From: Desulforamulus aquiferis
Lineage (GTDB): Bacteria; Bacillota; Desulfotomaculia; Desulfotomaculales; Desulfotomaculaceae
Direction of reading: 5' to 3'
Length of the DNA stretch: 44,347 nt
NCBI GenBank assembly: GCA_004143605.1
Contig: AWVY01000002.1
Location: 1 to 44,347 of the forward strand
The translations under genes were made by a program, and so were the position numbers. The notes under the pieces were generated by a model. The model saw only the letters and a list, made by a program, of their open reading frames with translations. It made no database searches and had not been told where the DNA came from. The number at the start of each line of letters is the position of its first letter. Position 1 is the first letter of the stretch. Shown here in pieces: positions 17,002 through 28,565 of this stretch.

Positions 17002-18337
17002 TTGGAACATAAACCACGTAGAAGATTAAAAAAAGGTCCATTTATAGTATTTTGTTCCCTTTTGGTTTTGATGCTGGGTGTTGGTTATGTGCTAGCTAAC
17101 CAGTATATATTTAACAACAACCCGTTTGATATTCTGGACTCCAATGATGAAAACAAAGAGAAAGAAGTAGTCATGAAGGACCATATGAACTTCCTCTTAA
17201 TGGGGGTTGATGCCCGGGAGGGGGAAAAAAATACCCGTACGGACACCATCATGCTGGTCAGCTATGACAAGGAGCACAACCGTGTAGCCTTACTTTCCAT
17301 GCCCAGGGATACCCGGGTTAAAATACCCGCCATGGCTATGATAAGATCAACTCAGCCAACGTATATGGTGGGCCTGAATTAGTAATGAAGACAGTATCCG
17401 ACCTGGTGGGTGTGGATATAGATAACTATGTAGTTACCAATGTCCGGGGCTTCAGGGACATTGTGGACGTCATTGGTGGAGTTACCCTGGATGTTGAAAA
17501 GAGAATGTATTATTACGATCCCTTTGATGAACCGGATTTAAGGAAAATTGATCTGCAGCCTGGGGTTCAAAAATTGGATGGAAATAAGGCTCTGCAGTAT
17601 GTGCGCTTTAGAAGCGATGCCCTGGGGGATGTAACCAGGACCGAGCGTCAGCAGAAGTTTCTGAAGGCCCTGGCTAAAGAATGATGCAACCCTCCACCAT
17701 TACCAAGCTTCCTAAGCTGGTTCCTACTATTAACAAGTATATTGACACAAACCTGGGTCTTACCGATATGGTGTCACTGGCCCGGGCGGCCCAGAATTTG
17801 AGCAATGTTGAGATTGTTTCCCAAACTATGCCCGGCAAATTCCTGGATATGGATGGGATTAGCTACTGGAGCATCGATCCGTCCCAGGCCAAAAACGTCG
17901 CTAAATCCATGATTCAAGAGGGCAAGGTCTTTGATGTAGTGCTGGGTGAAGAAACGGTAAATACTAAGGCGCCACAAAATACCACGCAGCAAGCCAGTGC
18001 CGAGAATAAAGTCGATTATCTGCCCGGCAAAGGAACTGAAACAAAGCAGACCGATAACAAGCAAACTGATAATAAGCAGACCGATGGCAAAAAGACTGAG
18101 CCAAAAACCAACCAAACTGACGGTAAAAAAGACTCTAAGAATACCGATGGACAAAAACCAGCTAATGTTGAGATTATGGTTCAGCCGGTACCAGGCTCTG
18201 CTGAGAACCAAATCGGTTCTGAGGAGACCAAAGTACCAACTAACAGCGGCAACCAGCAGGGCTCAGATAATGGTCCGGCAGTTGGCTTCCAACAAAGCCA
18301 TATAAGCACATTTAATAACACAGAGAGAAGGTGGTAA
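17002..18337 (+). CDS. LytR-CpsA-Psr (LCP) family wall glycopolymer ligase
   Basis: LCP enzymes move glycopolymers from undecaprenyl pyrophosphate to peptidoglycan, making a phosphodiester bond. TTG start 17002 after gaggggtgg; residues 12-32 are a membrane anchor. Family motifs: NFLLMGVDAREG, TRTDTIMLVSYD, LLSMPRDTRVKIPG, DIVDVIGGVTLDV, ALQYVRFRSD and TRTERQQKFLKAL, carrying the Arg and Asp residues that bind pyrophosphate and Mg. Breaks near 17330 (GG read as G) and 17674 (A lost). About 445 aa including an unusual low-complexity tail rich in Lys, Thr, Asn, Asp and Gln. Ends 6 bases before the FAD gene, so co-transcribed. Confidence 0.92.
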
Positions 18338-18343
18338 GGAAAA

Positions 18344-20353
18344 ATGATTCGCAAAAAGAAGTGGCACTATATCCTGCTTTCATTGTGTGCCACAATCCTG
18401 GTTACCGGTTTGGCCTGGCTGATTATACCAGATTGCAGCAGTGCCAGTAACCGGGTGATACCTGTAAATTATCCGGAATTAACTGACTCCTACCAGGTTG
18501 TAGTTGTCGGTGGGGACCCCGAGGGGGTAGCCGCCGCAGTTGCCGCCGCTCGCAGTGGTATGAAAACACTGTTGATCGACACCCGACCTATACTAGGGGG
18601 CCTGATGACCCAGGCTGGTTAAACAGCCTGGATATGAACTATGGCCCTGGTAGGGTTATTTTAAATAAAGGTATTTTCCAGGAGTTCTTTGACAAGATTG
18701 AGGGAGACTCCTTTGATGTGACCACTGCCGCCAATGTATTCCATGAACTGGTAAATAAAGAGAAGAAGCTGGACGTGATTACCTCGCCCAGGCCATTTTT
18801 CCGGTGGTTAACGACCAGGTGCTTCCCCTGGTAAACCCTGGCCAATCGGTGGCCGTAAACAGTGCCGCAGTGAATTACCAGCAGGCTCCTGGGCAAGCTA
18901 ACCCTGAGCAGGCGGAGGCTTCTGACTCAGCTAATACCAATGCTGTGGAACCAGAGAAGCTTGTTGTTACCGGGGTAGAAGTCAAGCTGCAGGATGGTAC
19001 CTCCAGGAAGTTTTCAGCCCAGCGGGTTATTGATGCCACACAGGATGCTGATATTGCTGTTGCTTCGGGAGTACCCTATACCTACGGACAGGAAGATTAT
19101 GGACGGGGCGATAGCTTAATGGCTGTAACCCTGGTGTTTAAGCTGGATGGTATCAGTAAGGCAGACTGGCTCAAAATGATGCTGCATCTGAATTCCAGCC
19201 GTGAACCCCATACCGGCGCAAACCTGGTAAGTGCCTGGGGTTTTGGTACCCTAATGAAGGGCTATGAATCAAATGTTCCTGAGGTGGCCATGCGGGGCTT
19301 GAATGTAGGCCGCCAAAAGGACGGGACAGTTCTAATAAATGCTTTACAGGTATTTGGCATCGACGGACTTAAATTAGAAGACCGCAAGCGGGCCAGGGAA
19401 TTGGCCCAAAAGGAACTGCCCCATATTGTAGAGTATCTAAACGAAAATGTACCTGGCTTTGCCAGCGCATTTTTGGCAAATACAGCACCTGAACTATATG
19501 TTCGCGAAACAAGGCATATAGAGGGACTTTACCGTTTGAATATTGATGATGTGCTAGAGAATAGAGATTTTTATGATCGAATTGCCTTTGGCTCATATCC
19601 CATTGATATTCAGGCAACAGACCCAAGCTTTAAGGGTAATGTGATTGGAGTGCCCATACAATATGCGGTACCATTTAGAAGCATTGTTCCCCAGAAGGTC
19701 GAAAACCTGCTGGTGGTAGGCAGGGCAGCAAGTATTGATTCATTGCCCCACGGAAGTGCCAGGGTAATTCCCATAGGTATGGCTACCGGACAGGCTGCTG
19801 GAATTGCCGCCGCCATAAGTCTGGAGACCAATTCTTCCTTCAGCAGTATGGCGAACAATACTTCTTAATTGACCAGCTTCAAAAAAATCTGACTAATCAG
19901 GGTGCAGATATAAAGCCCTTTAATCATCCAGCTCCACCTGAAACCCAACACTGGGCCTACCCGGGGCTAAAGTTTATGCGTCATTATGGGATGGCTGCAG
20001 GTGGTTATGATAATAACTATAGGTTGGATGCCCAAATGCCCGAAACCCAGTTTATCAATGGCTTGAGCTGGATGACGAGGCTCACCGAGGTTAAGGTAAA
20101 TGAGCGCCCCAAGCTTTATGCCGAGGGCAATGAGCTTACCCTGGAAGACACAGCCTACATGATGTCCCGCTACCTTGGGTTGGACTTTAACAAACAGCAG
20201 GCTCTAGAGTATTTTGACAATGTTGGTTTCTGGAACCCCCAAACCTTGGATAAAATCAAACAAAATAACAACGTTGTAACTGTAGGTGCCGGATATATGT
20301 TGTTAAAAGAGTTCACTGAATGGTTGGCGGCGAATCCCGGAGGCGAAATTTAG
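18344..20353 (+). CDS. membrane-anchored FAD-dependent oxidoreductase with SLH-like C-terminus
   Basis: About 670 aa. N-terminal hydrophobic helix (residues 8-26) places the protein outside. Then the FAD Rossmann motif [20 protein letters not shown] and GGLMTQGW; mid-protein [16 protein letters not shown]; and the C-terminal FAD loop [20 protein letters not shown] with [13 protein letters not shown], as in the FAD_oxidored family. After about residue 530 comes [20 protein letters not shown] plus [14 protein letters not shown], a recognisable SLH-like motif. Breaks near 18612, 18788 and 19834, one base each. An FAD enzyme on the cell surface is unusual; substrate unknown. There is no twin-arginine motif in the N-terminus. 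Confidence 0.82.
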
Positions 20354-20397
20354 GGGACAAGCTAATGAGAAGTTAAATAATTAACAACAAAAACCCT

Positions 20398-20428
20398 AAT
20401 TATGCCGCACTTAATGTGCGGCATAATT
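20398..20428 (+). terminator. hairpin after FAD oxidoreductase gene
   Basis: aattatgccgcac (20398-20410) is perfectly complementary to gtgcggcataatt (20416-20428), loop ttaat. The T run is short. Confidence 0.7.
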
Positions 20429-20492
20429 TGTGACCTGCTGGTCCGCGGGTTATAATACATATTGGAGAAGCATGTCGCAGGAGGAGATAAAA

Positions 20493-22402
20493 TTGCTAAG
20501 TAGGTGGTGGAAGTACGGGCTTTGGGCAATGGTGGTTGTGGCGATCTTTACCGCAGCCCATGTGGCCTTCTGGCAGCGAATAATGGTGGAAAAGGATTTC
20601 CGCCAGGTACAATTGGTTGTTAATTATGAAGAAATTGCCTCCCTGGCGGGTTACAAAGGTCTAACTGCCCGGGAAGGAATAAAGGAGTTTTCACAGCACG
20701 GAGTCTCCGGCGTAGTATTGCGGGAAGCTATGATTGATGACCTGAGGCTAAATGGAGATATCCATGTATTTAGTGGCCAGGAGCTAGAGTATCAGCTACA
20801 GGACGGAGCTGACTTAGGTTTCAATATTGTGGGCAGCAACACTTACATCATCACCTCCAACAGGGACACTTATAACCAGCTGGCCTCTCACATGAAGGTC
20901 AAACTGGCCGGTGTCAATACCTATGAATTGTCGGATACCTATGTAATTGAGACCGTTGCTCCGTATATAGGAATAAAGGAATTGGGGGTTGGCTTTACCA
21001 CTGCTTCCCTGGCAGATGTCCAGGAGTCTGGCATGACAATAATTCCCCAAATCCGAACTTGGCCCGGTGCAACCCAGCAAAGTATTATCCAGGCTTTTGC
21101 TTTGTACCGTGACATTCCTAATGTCTCAGCAGTCATGTTTAATGACGACACCTTGCCGGGGTTTTCTGAGCTGCTTCCTGTTTTGGCCTATGAGCTTAGT
21201 AAAATGGATGTGCCCATAACCCAGGTGGAGTTTTTCCCCCAGAGGGCTTAAACAAGGTGGCAATTCTACTGGACAAGGATGTTGTTAGGCTGCATACCAT
21301 AGCTCAAAATGAGATGAAAAGACTTACCTCAGCCGAAGCCTTGGACCGTTACACCCTGGCAGCGGCCGAGAGAAACCACCGTATTTTACTGGTCCGCCCT
21401 TTATTGATAGGGGGCGATTTATTTAAGGAAAATATGGAGTTTATGGACCGACTGGTACTCCGCCTTCAGAATGAAGGTTTAGAGGTGGGCAGTGCCGATA
21501 AGCTGCCCCCTGTTCCGGTATCCAGAGGACTTATCTTCTTGATAGGCATGGGAGTGCTGGCAGGCGGACTGCTATTGCTGGAGCGTTTAGCACCCACCAG
21601 GTATTCACCCGCACTTGGGGCTGTTGGTGCCGGTTTATGGGCAGCGGCACTCTTTTTATCCCCGGAATTTGCCCGAAAGCTAATGGCCCTGGGAGCTGTG
21701 ATTGTATTTCCAACCTTGGCCTTATTAATGGGGGTTAAGCAGGAGGGCAGAACCCCGGGGGCTGCCATATTGGCATTTGTCCGCATTTCCCTGTTTTCTT
21801 TATTAGGGGCCCTCTTCACCGTGGGTCTTCTGGCAGATGCGGGATTCATGCTGAAGCTTGACCAGTTCCTGGGAGTTAAGCTGGCCCATGTTATTCCCTT
21901 GGTAATTGTCATGCTATATTTTCCGCTGCTTTCTGCTAGGGGGAAGATATTGGTTGAAAAGATCAAGGAACTCCTGGAAAGTCCCGTTAAGCTGGGGGTT
22001 GCCCTGGCCGCCGGCTTTATGGCAGTAGCAATAGCCATTTATGTAATGCGCACGGGGAATGAGGGAATGGCCGTCAGTGGGCTGGAGCTGCAATTCCGCA
22101 GTCTTTTAGATCAGATTCTGGGAGTAAGGCCCAGGACCAAGGAATTCCTCTTGGGGCATCCTGCCTTGCTGCTGCTGTTGCTTTACGGCTACCGTGACAA
22201 TAGGTTTTTACCTTTGTTGTTATTAGGAGCCATCGGACAGGCATCACTGGTGAATACCTTCGCCCATATTCATACCCCGCTGGTGATTTCCCTGCTGAGG
22301 GCCTTTCATGGACTGTGGATAGGTATATTACTGGGGCTGGCTGTATACCTGGCTATTAGGCTGGTCAGCCGCTGGGGGAGAGATACCAAATGGCTAAAGT
22401 AG
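20493..22402 (+). CDS. DUF5693 family multi-pass membrane protein
   Basis: About 636 aa once one G is restored near 21245. TTG 20493 follows aggagg; the longer frame from 20430 lacks a site. N-terminal helix (residues 7-24), then a soluble domain of about 330 residues (VVNYEEIASLAGYKG; FSQHGVSGVVLREAMIDDL; VMFNDDTLPGF), then eight or so membrane helices from residue ~345 (GLIFLIGMGVLAGGLLLLE onward). The soluble part looks like a TIM-barrel-type domain. Function unknown; it overlaps csaB by 13 bases, so tightly coupled. A role in handling the wall polysaccharide that CsaB modifies is inference from position. Confidence 0.8.
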
Positions 22403-23522
22403 TGATTTCAGGCTATTACGGCTTTGATAATCTGGGAGATGAAGCGGTACTCTTTAGTATTTTGAAAACCCTGAGGGAGCTCAATGTTGGCTGAGGATTG
22501 ATGTCCTGTCCAACCAGCCGGGGCAGACTGCAGAGGTTTATAAGGTGAGTGCCCATAATAGATGGAAGCTGCGGGAGATTTACCGAGCCCTTAAGGATTC
22601 GGATATGCTGATAAGCGGCGGCGGAAGCCTATTGCAGGATGTTACCGGATTGAAAAGCCTGCTGTATTATTTAGGAGTTATCCTGCTGGCCCGTATGCTG
22701 GGCAAGCCTGTTTTCTTTTACGCCCAGGCATAGGCCGGTAAATAGCGGGCCGGGCAGACTTTTGATGCGGCTGGTGGTTAATGGTGTTCAGCGCATCACC
22801 GTTAGGGATGAACTGTCCTGCAGGGATCTGCAGGACATGAAGATTACCAGGCCGGAGATACGGGTTACTGCTGATCCGGTGCTTGGTCTGGAGCAAAGGT
22901 TTGTTGATGATGAGGCGGGCCGGAAGATACTGGAGCAGGCCGGGGTAAATCTTTCTAAAGAGAAAAAGCTTATTGGCGTATCCCCCAGGGAGTGGCAGGG
23001 GCTTTCGGAATATAAGCAGGTGTTGGCTGCCCTCTGTGATAAGTTATCACGGGTTGGCTTTCAGGTGGTGTTTTTACCCATGCATTATCCCGATGACCTT
23101 AAAACCTCCCAGGAGATTGTCTCCCTAATGGAGCAGCCGGCCACAGTGCTAACCGGCAATTATTCTGTGGCCGATACTGCGGCATTAATTGCCAATATGG
23201 ATTTATTGGTGGGTATGAGATTACATGCCTTGATTCTAGCAGCGGTGATGGGTGTCCCCCCGGTGGCGATTTCCTATGATCCTAAAATAGATCGTTTTAT
23301 GAATCTTCTTGGCCGGGAAGCGGCCATTAATGTGGCAGAGCCTGACTTTGACTGCTTGTGGGAGGATGTTCAAACAATTATTTGCGACCCCTGGGTAGCC
23401 CGGGAGGAGTTGGTTCAAGAGGTTGAGCCCCTTAGACAAAGGGCTAGAGAATCGGCGGTAATGGCTTTGCAGGTTTTGGATAGCACCTGCGTGGTGATCG
23501 AAAGGCGGCTACCTATATTTAA
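22390..23522 (+). CDS. csaB: CsaB polysaccharide pyruvyltransferase
   Basis: Transfers pyruvate from PEP onto the wall polysaccharide to form the ketal that SLH domains recognise. Family motifs: VISGYYGFDNLGDEAVL at the start, DMLISGGGSLLQDVTG, QGIGPV (after repair), TADPVLGL, MDLLVGMRLHALILA and VAISYDPKID. Four bases are missing (near 22492, 22726, 22737 and 23487). The last correction, CCC for CC, gives a stop TAA at 23520-23522 just before the ribosome site of the next gene; without it the frame appears fused to that gene. Restored length 378 aa. It explains how the SLH proteins of this window are anchored. Confidence 0.92.
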
Positions 23523-23541
23523 TGCATTATGGAGGGAAACA

Positions 23542-24976
23542 ATGAAAAAGAAAAGCTGGCTCCCGATCCTGTGTCTATGTTTATCACTTTTGTGGTCCTT
23601 GCCTGCCTGGGCGGCTAATCAAGTGGCTCCCGGCGTACGTCAGTGTCCTTTCAAAAGACCAACTGGGAAGGTAAGCCTATCTAGGTCATGTCCTGGAGGT
23701 AGATCCAAAGCAGCGATTTACCGAGATACGTCCCATTATGGGCAATGATCTGGTGGGCAGTAAAGAGGTTTTAAGCAGCATGGCCGAGCGTACCGGCGCG
23801 GTGGCTGCCATAAACGGTGGTTTTTTCGATACCGGCTCGGGGATACCGGTAGGTAACGTGATTATTGATGGTAAGGCAGAATATATTTCCGATATTCTGA
23901 GGACATCCTTTGGCTTAACCAATGACGGGTCAATGGTGGTTGGCTATCTATCGCCCCAGGTAAAGCTTGCTATAAACGGCTCTGAGCTGAAATTAAATGG
24001 AATAAATATGGACCCCTTAAGCAATGGCTTAGTCCTATACTCTCCTGCCTGGAATAAGGACATCCCTGCCTCAATGAAGCTAATGCTCTATCCTGCCGAG
24101 GAGGGTTCCTTTCGAATGGAACGTCCTACAGTGGAATTCCTGCACCGACCGGTGGCTACATCTTAGCGGGTTATGGTCAATCAGCCAGTCAATTAGTTTC
24201 AATACAAGCTGGCACAAGGCTAGGGTATCCCTGGATATGCCGGAGAATTGGCAGAATATCCGGCATGGCCTTTCCGGCGGTCCCCTCCTGGTGGAAGGTG
24301 GACTTCCCGTGGAGCAGGCAATCAACGAGGGCTTGTGGGGAACGGTATTACAGGCTGCACCCAGGACAGCCATAGGGATCACCGCGAACCAAAAGATTCT
24401 TTTAGTGGTGGTGGATGGTAGGATTGATAGCAGTGCAGGCCTTACCCTAGAAGAGTTAGCTTATCTGATGATTGAACTGGGTTCTGTTCAGGCTGTGGCT
24501 CTGGACGGAGGTGGCTCCAGTGAAATGTGGGTCAAGGGGCAAATAGTAAATACCCCCTCGGATAAAAGGGAACGGGCCCTGGGCAACGGCTTGGTAATTA
24601 TTCAGCAAATGCCTGTGTACATAGATCAGCAACGAGCTTACTTTGATGTACCGCCCCAGGTTGAAAATGGTCGCACCCTGGTGCCTATGCGCAAGATATT
24701 TGAGCAGTTAGGTGCAGAAATTGCTTGGGATGCAGAGGCCAAGAAGGTCACTGCCACCCGGGAGAGCAGATTATTGAGCTGACCGTGGGCAGCTCTGCCG
24801 CTGTTGTGAATGGCAGCAAAGTAACCCTTGACGTGCCTGCCAAGGTTTTAGACAGCCGCACCCTGGTTCCACTGCGCTTTGTAGGAGAAGCCCTGGGGGC
24901 AGATGTAAATTATGTTACCTCAGGTGGACCCACCATTTATATTGACAGCAGGGGAGGGACCGGAGATGTTAAATAA
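23542..24976 (+). CDS. secreted phosphodiester glycosidase (NAGPA domain) with copper-amine-oxidase-like repeats
   Basis: About 479 aa with five restored bases (two between 23645 and 23700, two near 24150-24235, one near 24765). ATG 23542 after ggaggg; signal peptide to about residue 25 (ends AWAAN). The NAGPA domain shows VAAINGGFFDTGSGIPVGN, GLSGGPLLVEGG, RTAIGI and VALDGGGSSEMWV, the catalytic core of phosphodiester glycosidases that split sugar-1-phosphodiesters. The C-terminus has copper-amine-oxidase N-like pieces (NGRTLVPMRKIFEQLGAEIA; DSRTLVPLRFVGEALGADV), common wall-binding modules in this group. Its gene overlaps the next by 11 bases. Confidence 0.85.
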
Positions 24977-26023
24977 GCTTAGGGTTGCTATGGCGGTATT
25001 ACTTTGTCTTAGTTTTGCTGTAATGCCGGCTTTGGCTGACGATTTGACCCAGACTGAGCCTGTGGTGCAACAGTCAGAGCCTGTGGAAGTAGAACAACCC
25101 CCGGTACTTGCCAGGGATTATATTGCCGATATTAATTGGAACTATCCCCAGTATGTTCAGTTTTTATCTAATGGTAATATCCTGCAGAGCCGGGTGGGTT
25201 CCTGGGACCCGGGCATTATCGAAGTGGACAGGTCCGGTAGGGAGGTTTGGTACTTCCGGGGCATCCAGCCAACAGTGCCAGGAGATTGGATAATGGAAAT
25301 ACCCTGGTGGCAGATTCAGGGGCTCCCGGGGCACCCTATGTACCTAGGGTGGTGGAATTGACTCCAGAGGGAGAAAAGGCCTGGGAGTATGTGCTGCCTT
25401 CCATAAATCAGGCACCCAGGTATGCCGAGAGGCTAAGCAACGGCAATACATTAATAGTGCTCCCCTTTGAGATAAGGGAAGTAAATCCTCAGAAACAAAC
25501 AGTTTGGCAATATGGGACTGGGAAGCCCGGTAAGTCAGGTACTCCCGGCAACCTGGAACGTCCCCTGCGGGCCTATCGACTGGCCAACGGCAATACTTTA
25601 ATTGTAGACAGGGGCTATAGCCGTGGACAAGTCATCGAGGTGACTCCAGCTAAAAAGGTTGTCTGGCAGTTTGGCTCCCCTGGAAGCAGTACTGCCGGTT
25701 CCAAGGATCAAGAAAATCCTCCCTCCCTGGTGAGACCCATCGATGCCCTTAGATTGGCTGATGGTACAACCCTGGTCACAGATAAGAAGCAGGACATGTT
25801 ATTTTATGTGTCTCCCGGTGGACAGGTGTTGGAGGCCAGAACCTGGCAGGGAATTTATAAAGCTGCCCCGGTGACGGATTTATGGTTTGCCCAACCCTTA
25901 GAAAACGGCAACGTGCAAATATCGGCTACCATGGTCACAGGCCGTAGCAGGGTGGCCGAGGTTGTTGGCGACAGCATGAAGGTAGTTTGGCCTAAAGAGA
26001 TTAGCCAGCCTAAAGCGGAATAA
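24966..26023 (+). CDS. secreted beta-propeller protein (NGNTL repeats)
   Basis: About 352 aa with one base restored near 25277. ATG 24966 overlaps the stop of the previous gene; signal peptide to about residue 24 (MPALADD). Six blade repeats follow, each with L-x-N-G-N-x-L and a closing V-W-x-Y/F: LSNGNILQSR, LDNGNTLVADSG, LSNGNTLIVLP, LANGNTLIVDRG, LADGTTLVTDKK and LENGNVQISAT. This is like the PQQ/arylsulfotransferase-type propellers. No catalytic residues can be named. Translationally coupled to the glycosidase, so it may be a binding partner or sugar-recognition subunit (inference). Confidence 0.8.
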
Positions 26024-26140
26024 GCAAGATAGCTGGAAGTGTTAACAATAGTTACCTCATGATGAATTGTATATATTTGAAGGAACGAAGGGGTTTTTGG
26101 CGAAATATATTTGCTATACTTTAAGGAGGGAATACTTATT

Positions 26141-26709
26141 TTGAAGAAAAAACATTTGTTAATACTCATTCTGCTAATCGCCTTTAGTGTAGTGGTAGCC
26201 GCTGCAGCCAAGAAAGAAAGCTTGAGGTAAAGGTATTGAGTCCCGAAGAAGCTGCCTATATGGAGGGGGACCCAATTGAAAACCTGGTTAAGAAAGAAAC
26301 AGAATGGTTAGGTCGCCTGGAGGTAGTTAAAGAGGAAATAGACAGTGCCTATTCTGGATGGGATCAAGGTAATATTAGCAAGGAAGAATACCTTAATAAA
26401 TTATCCAGCAATATGAATATTGTAAGAGAGATAGCCAAGGAATATGATTTACACATGGAAGTAAACACCTTTCCAACTGATGTGATGAATCAGGAAGTTT
26501 ATCAGGATGGATTAGCCTATGGGGAAAAGCTCAGGACCACCGTAAACAACTATATTTATATGGTTACAAGGGGAATCAGGGAGATGGAAACGGGAAACCT
26601 TAAAGCATTGGATGATGATCAGATTAAAGGCTTGCACGAAAGGCAAATGGTTGAAACCTACAATGACTATAAGACCAAATTAGATTGGGGTCTTGAACAA
26701 GCTAAGTAA
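26141..26709 (+). CDS. exported helical protein of unknown function
   Basis: TTG start 26141 follows aaggaggg. Residues 1-22 form a signal peptide or anchor (HLLILILLIAFSVVVAAAA). One G missing near 26213 (TTGAGG for TTGGAGG) joins it to the mature part: a fully helical, acidic domain (WLGRLEVVKEEIDSAYSGW; YLNKLSSNMNIVREIAKEY; YNDYKTKLDWGLEQAK), 189 aa. No family recognised. A TATACT (26115-26120) close upstream suggests its own promoter, without a good -35. Confidence 0.65.
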
Positions 26710-26717
26710 TAACAAAG

Positions 26718-26745
26718 ATGCCGGGAGGTCATGACCCCCCGGCAT
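26718..26745. terminator. bidirectional terminator
   Basis: atgccgggaggt (26718-26729) pairs with accccccggcat (26734-26745) with one mismatch, loop catg. T-rich on the plus side (actttattt). It lies between convergent genes and probably serves both. Confidence 0.75.
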
Positions 26746-26748
26746 ACT

Positions 26749-28424
26749 TTATTTATCTAGTCTTGCACCGAATTGTTTAAGCTTCACCTGTATCCAAGCA
26801 ATGTCCTCCTGTGAAAAATCCCGGGGATTAGTTTTCGCATTCAAAGCCCTGACAGCTGCTACTCCGGCAGCATCACCTAAAACTGCCAGGTTAGGCAGTA
26901 CCCTTAGTTCCGCCCAGGCAAAGGAGGATATACCGGAGGCATAGCTGGAACCAGCAGATTCTCCGTGTTTGTGGGCAGCAGGGTTTCCAAGGGCATGTAA
27001 ACAGGTTTTTCGGCTGACCTCCTGCCAATATCCAATCAGGTCTCAGGTTATCTGTCACCGGCCAATCATAGGGTCCCGGGGCAGCCAGATCCTTGTCTGT
27101 GAAAGCATTTATATCCATCATATAGTAGCCCAGGCCTATTCGGGTAGGAAAGTTTTCAAGGTCAGTGCCGGTATTGGGAGCTGGTCCCGCCAGCTGGGCT
27201 TCTCTGGTGGTAATGGCAAAGTCTTTATTCTCTTGCAGCTTGTCTTGATTGCTTTCTAGGGGACTGTGCACAGATTCCCTAATGTACATCATTTGTCCCA
27301 CCACTGGATGTCCATTGTTATCACGCACCAGCTCAGCTTCGCCAAAGCCATACCATTGACCAGTGGAAGGGTCTTGAACCTGGAACCGCCTAAAGACATT
27401 GATAAACTCCGGCTTGTCAAGGAACTCCCTGGCCCTAACCCAGGCCTGATCTGTATTTGTGTAGTAGGGCAGCATATCTGCCGGGTATATATCGGTGCCC
27501 TTGTCCCGCTGGTGGGCTCTCCCGTCCACATTAAAGACCAGCAGGCAGTTGATCCACCAGGTGTCGCTGTCCTTGCCTGTGGCAGCCGCATTTAAGGCTT
27601 CAGGGCAAAGCCCTGGGGGCCAAATTCATTGTTGAAATCAATGACCTCCCGGTCTGAGGTAAATATATCCGTACCCCCGGCGATTCCCCAGCTACCTTTG
27701 TTGTCCCGGACGAATTCCCAGCCTTCAAAGTGTGTGTTCTTCGAAGGAGTCTTGACTCCGGTCACCTTAAACATCAAGGTAGCTGCCTGCTGCCTGGCCA
27801 GCGGGCTATTTTGCTCTTCCTTGGGGAGGTATTCGTCTGGCCAGTCAGCCCTACCAACTGTCACCGAGTTGCCGGACATTCTTGTAAGACGTCCGTCCAT
27901 GGAGGCGTCAATAAATATTTTTCCCTTGATCCTCTGCTTTTGTTCGCCCCAGGCAATATGACCCTCCTGGTTTCGTTGAATGTTCCTTATATTTATTTCT
28001 TTGATTGTATTATTCTCAGATGTAAGACTTTCCAGGTCGTAACCATAGATTATCTTTATATTGGGAAACTGTCCCAGATCATCTTTAATTATCTGGGACA
28101 TGCGGTCAGGGTCATAAAATTGGCCTGCCTGAGATAGCCAGCGACCAAAGGAGCCCTGGGTAACCACCTTGCCCTGCCAGAAGCGAATATCGGTAAAATT
28201 CTGTGCTCCCACTGTGCCCAATCCACCAATTCGGGTATCGGGTCGTTTACAACAAGCAATATCTTATTTTTTGGAGCGGCAGCTGCAGCACTGCGGGCAG
28301 CTGCGCTGCCGTCAAAGCCACCTCCCAGTATTACTATATCCTCCTTCAAAACAGGAGTGCCGCCGGGGAGGGTGCAGCCGGTAAGGAACAGGGTAAAGAG
28401 CAATAAGATTACTAGTCTAATCAT
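26749..28424 (-). CDS. lipoprotein FAD-dependent oxidoreductase
   Basis: About 559 aa with four restored bases (near 28235, 27600, 26998 and 26950). ATG 28424 follows agaggtg. The N-terminus ends in a lipobox (LFLTGC, Cys16), so it is a predicted lipoprotein on the outer face. The FAD motif is DIVILGGGFDGSAAARSAAA. Further family segments: FIDASMDGRLTRMSG, ATLMFKVTGV, IGLGYYMMDINAFTD, YMPLETLLPTNTENLLVPG and LAVLGDAAGVAAVRALN. Same FAD_oxidored family as the protein at 18344, but without the SLH-like tail and on the other strand. Substrate unknown; the pair suggests two forms of one extracytoplasmic activity. Confidence 0.82.
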
Positions 28425-28492
28425 AGGGTCACCTCTCTAAAATATAAATAGCTTGCCTAAAAAAAGAATATATAATATTAACTGCCAAATAT

Positions 28493-28521
28493 TTGTTTTT
28501 TTAGCAGGGAAACAATATAAT
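28493..28521 (+). promoter_or_regulatory. promoter of fabZ
   Basis: TTGTTT (28493-28498) and TATAAT (28516-28521) with a 17-base spacer, 45 bases before the fabZ start. Confidence 0.65.
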
Positions 28522-28565
28522 AAAGCCGAAATACTTCGTATTATTAGAAAATCTTGGGGGTTGCT

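Noticed and set aside
22762-23748. CsaB fused to a secreted glycosidase
   Set aside because: A missing C near 23487 hides a TAA at 23520-23522; the second gene has its own ribosome site, ATG and signal peptide.
27266-28406. Several plus-strand frames over 27.2-28.4 kb
   Set aside because: They are shadows of the minus-strand FAD oxidoreductase, which has family motifs and a lipobox.
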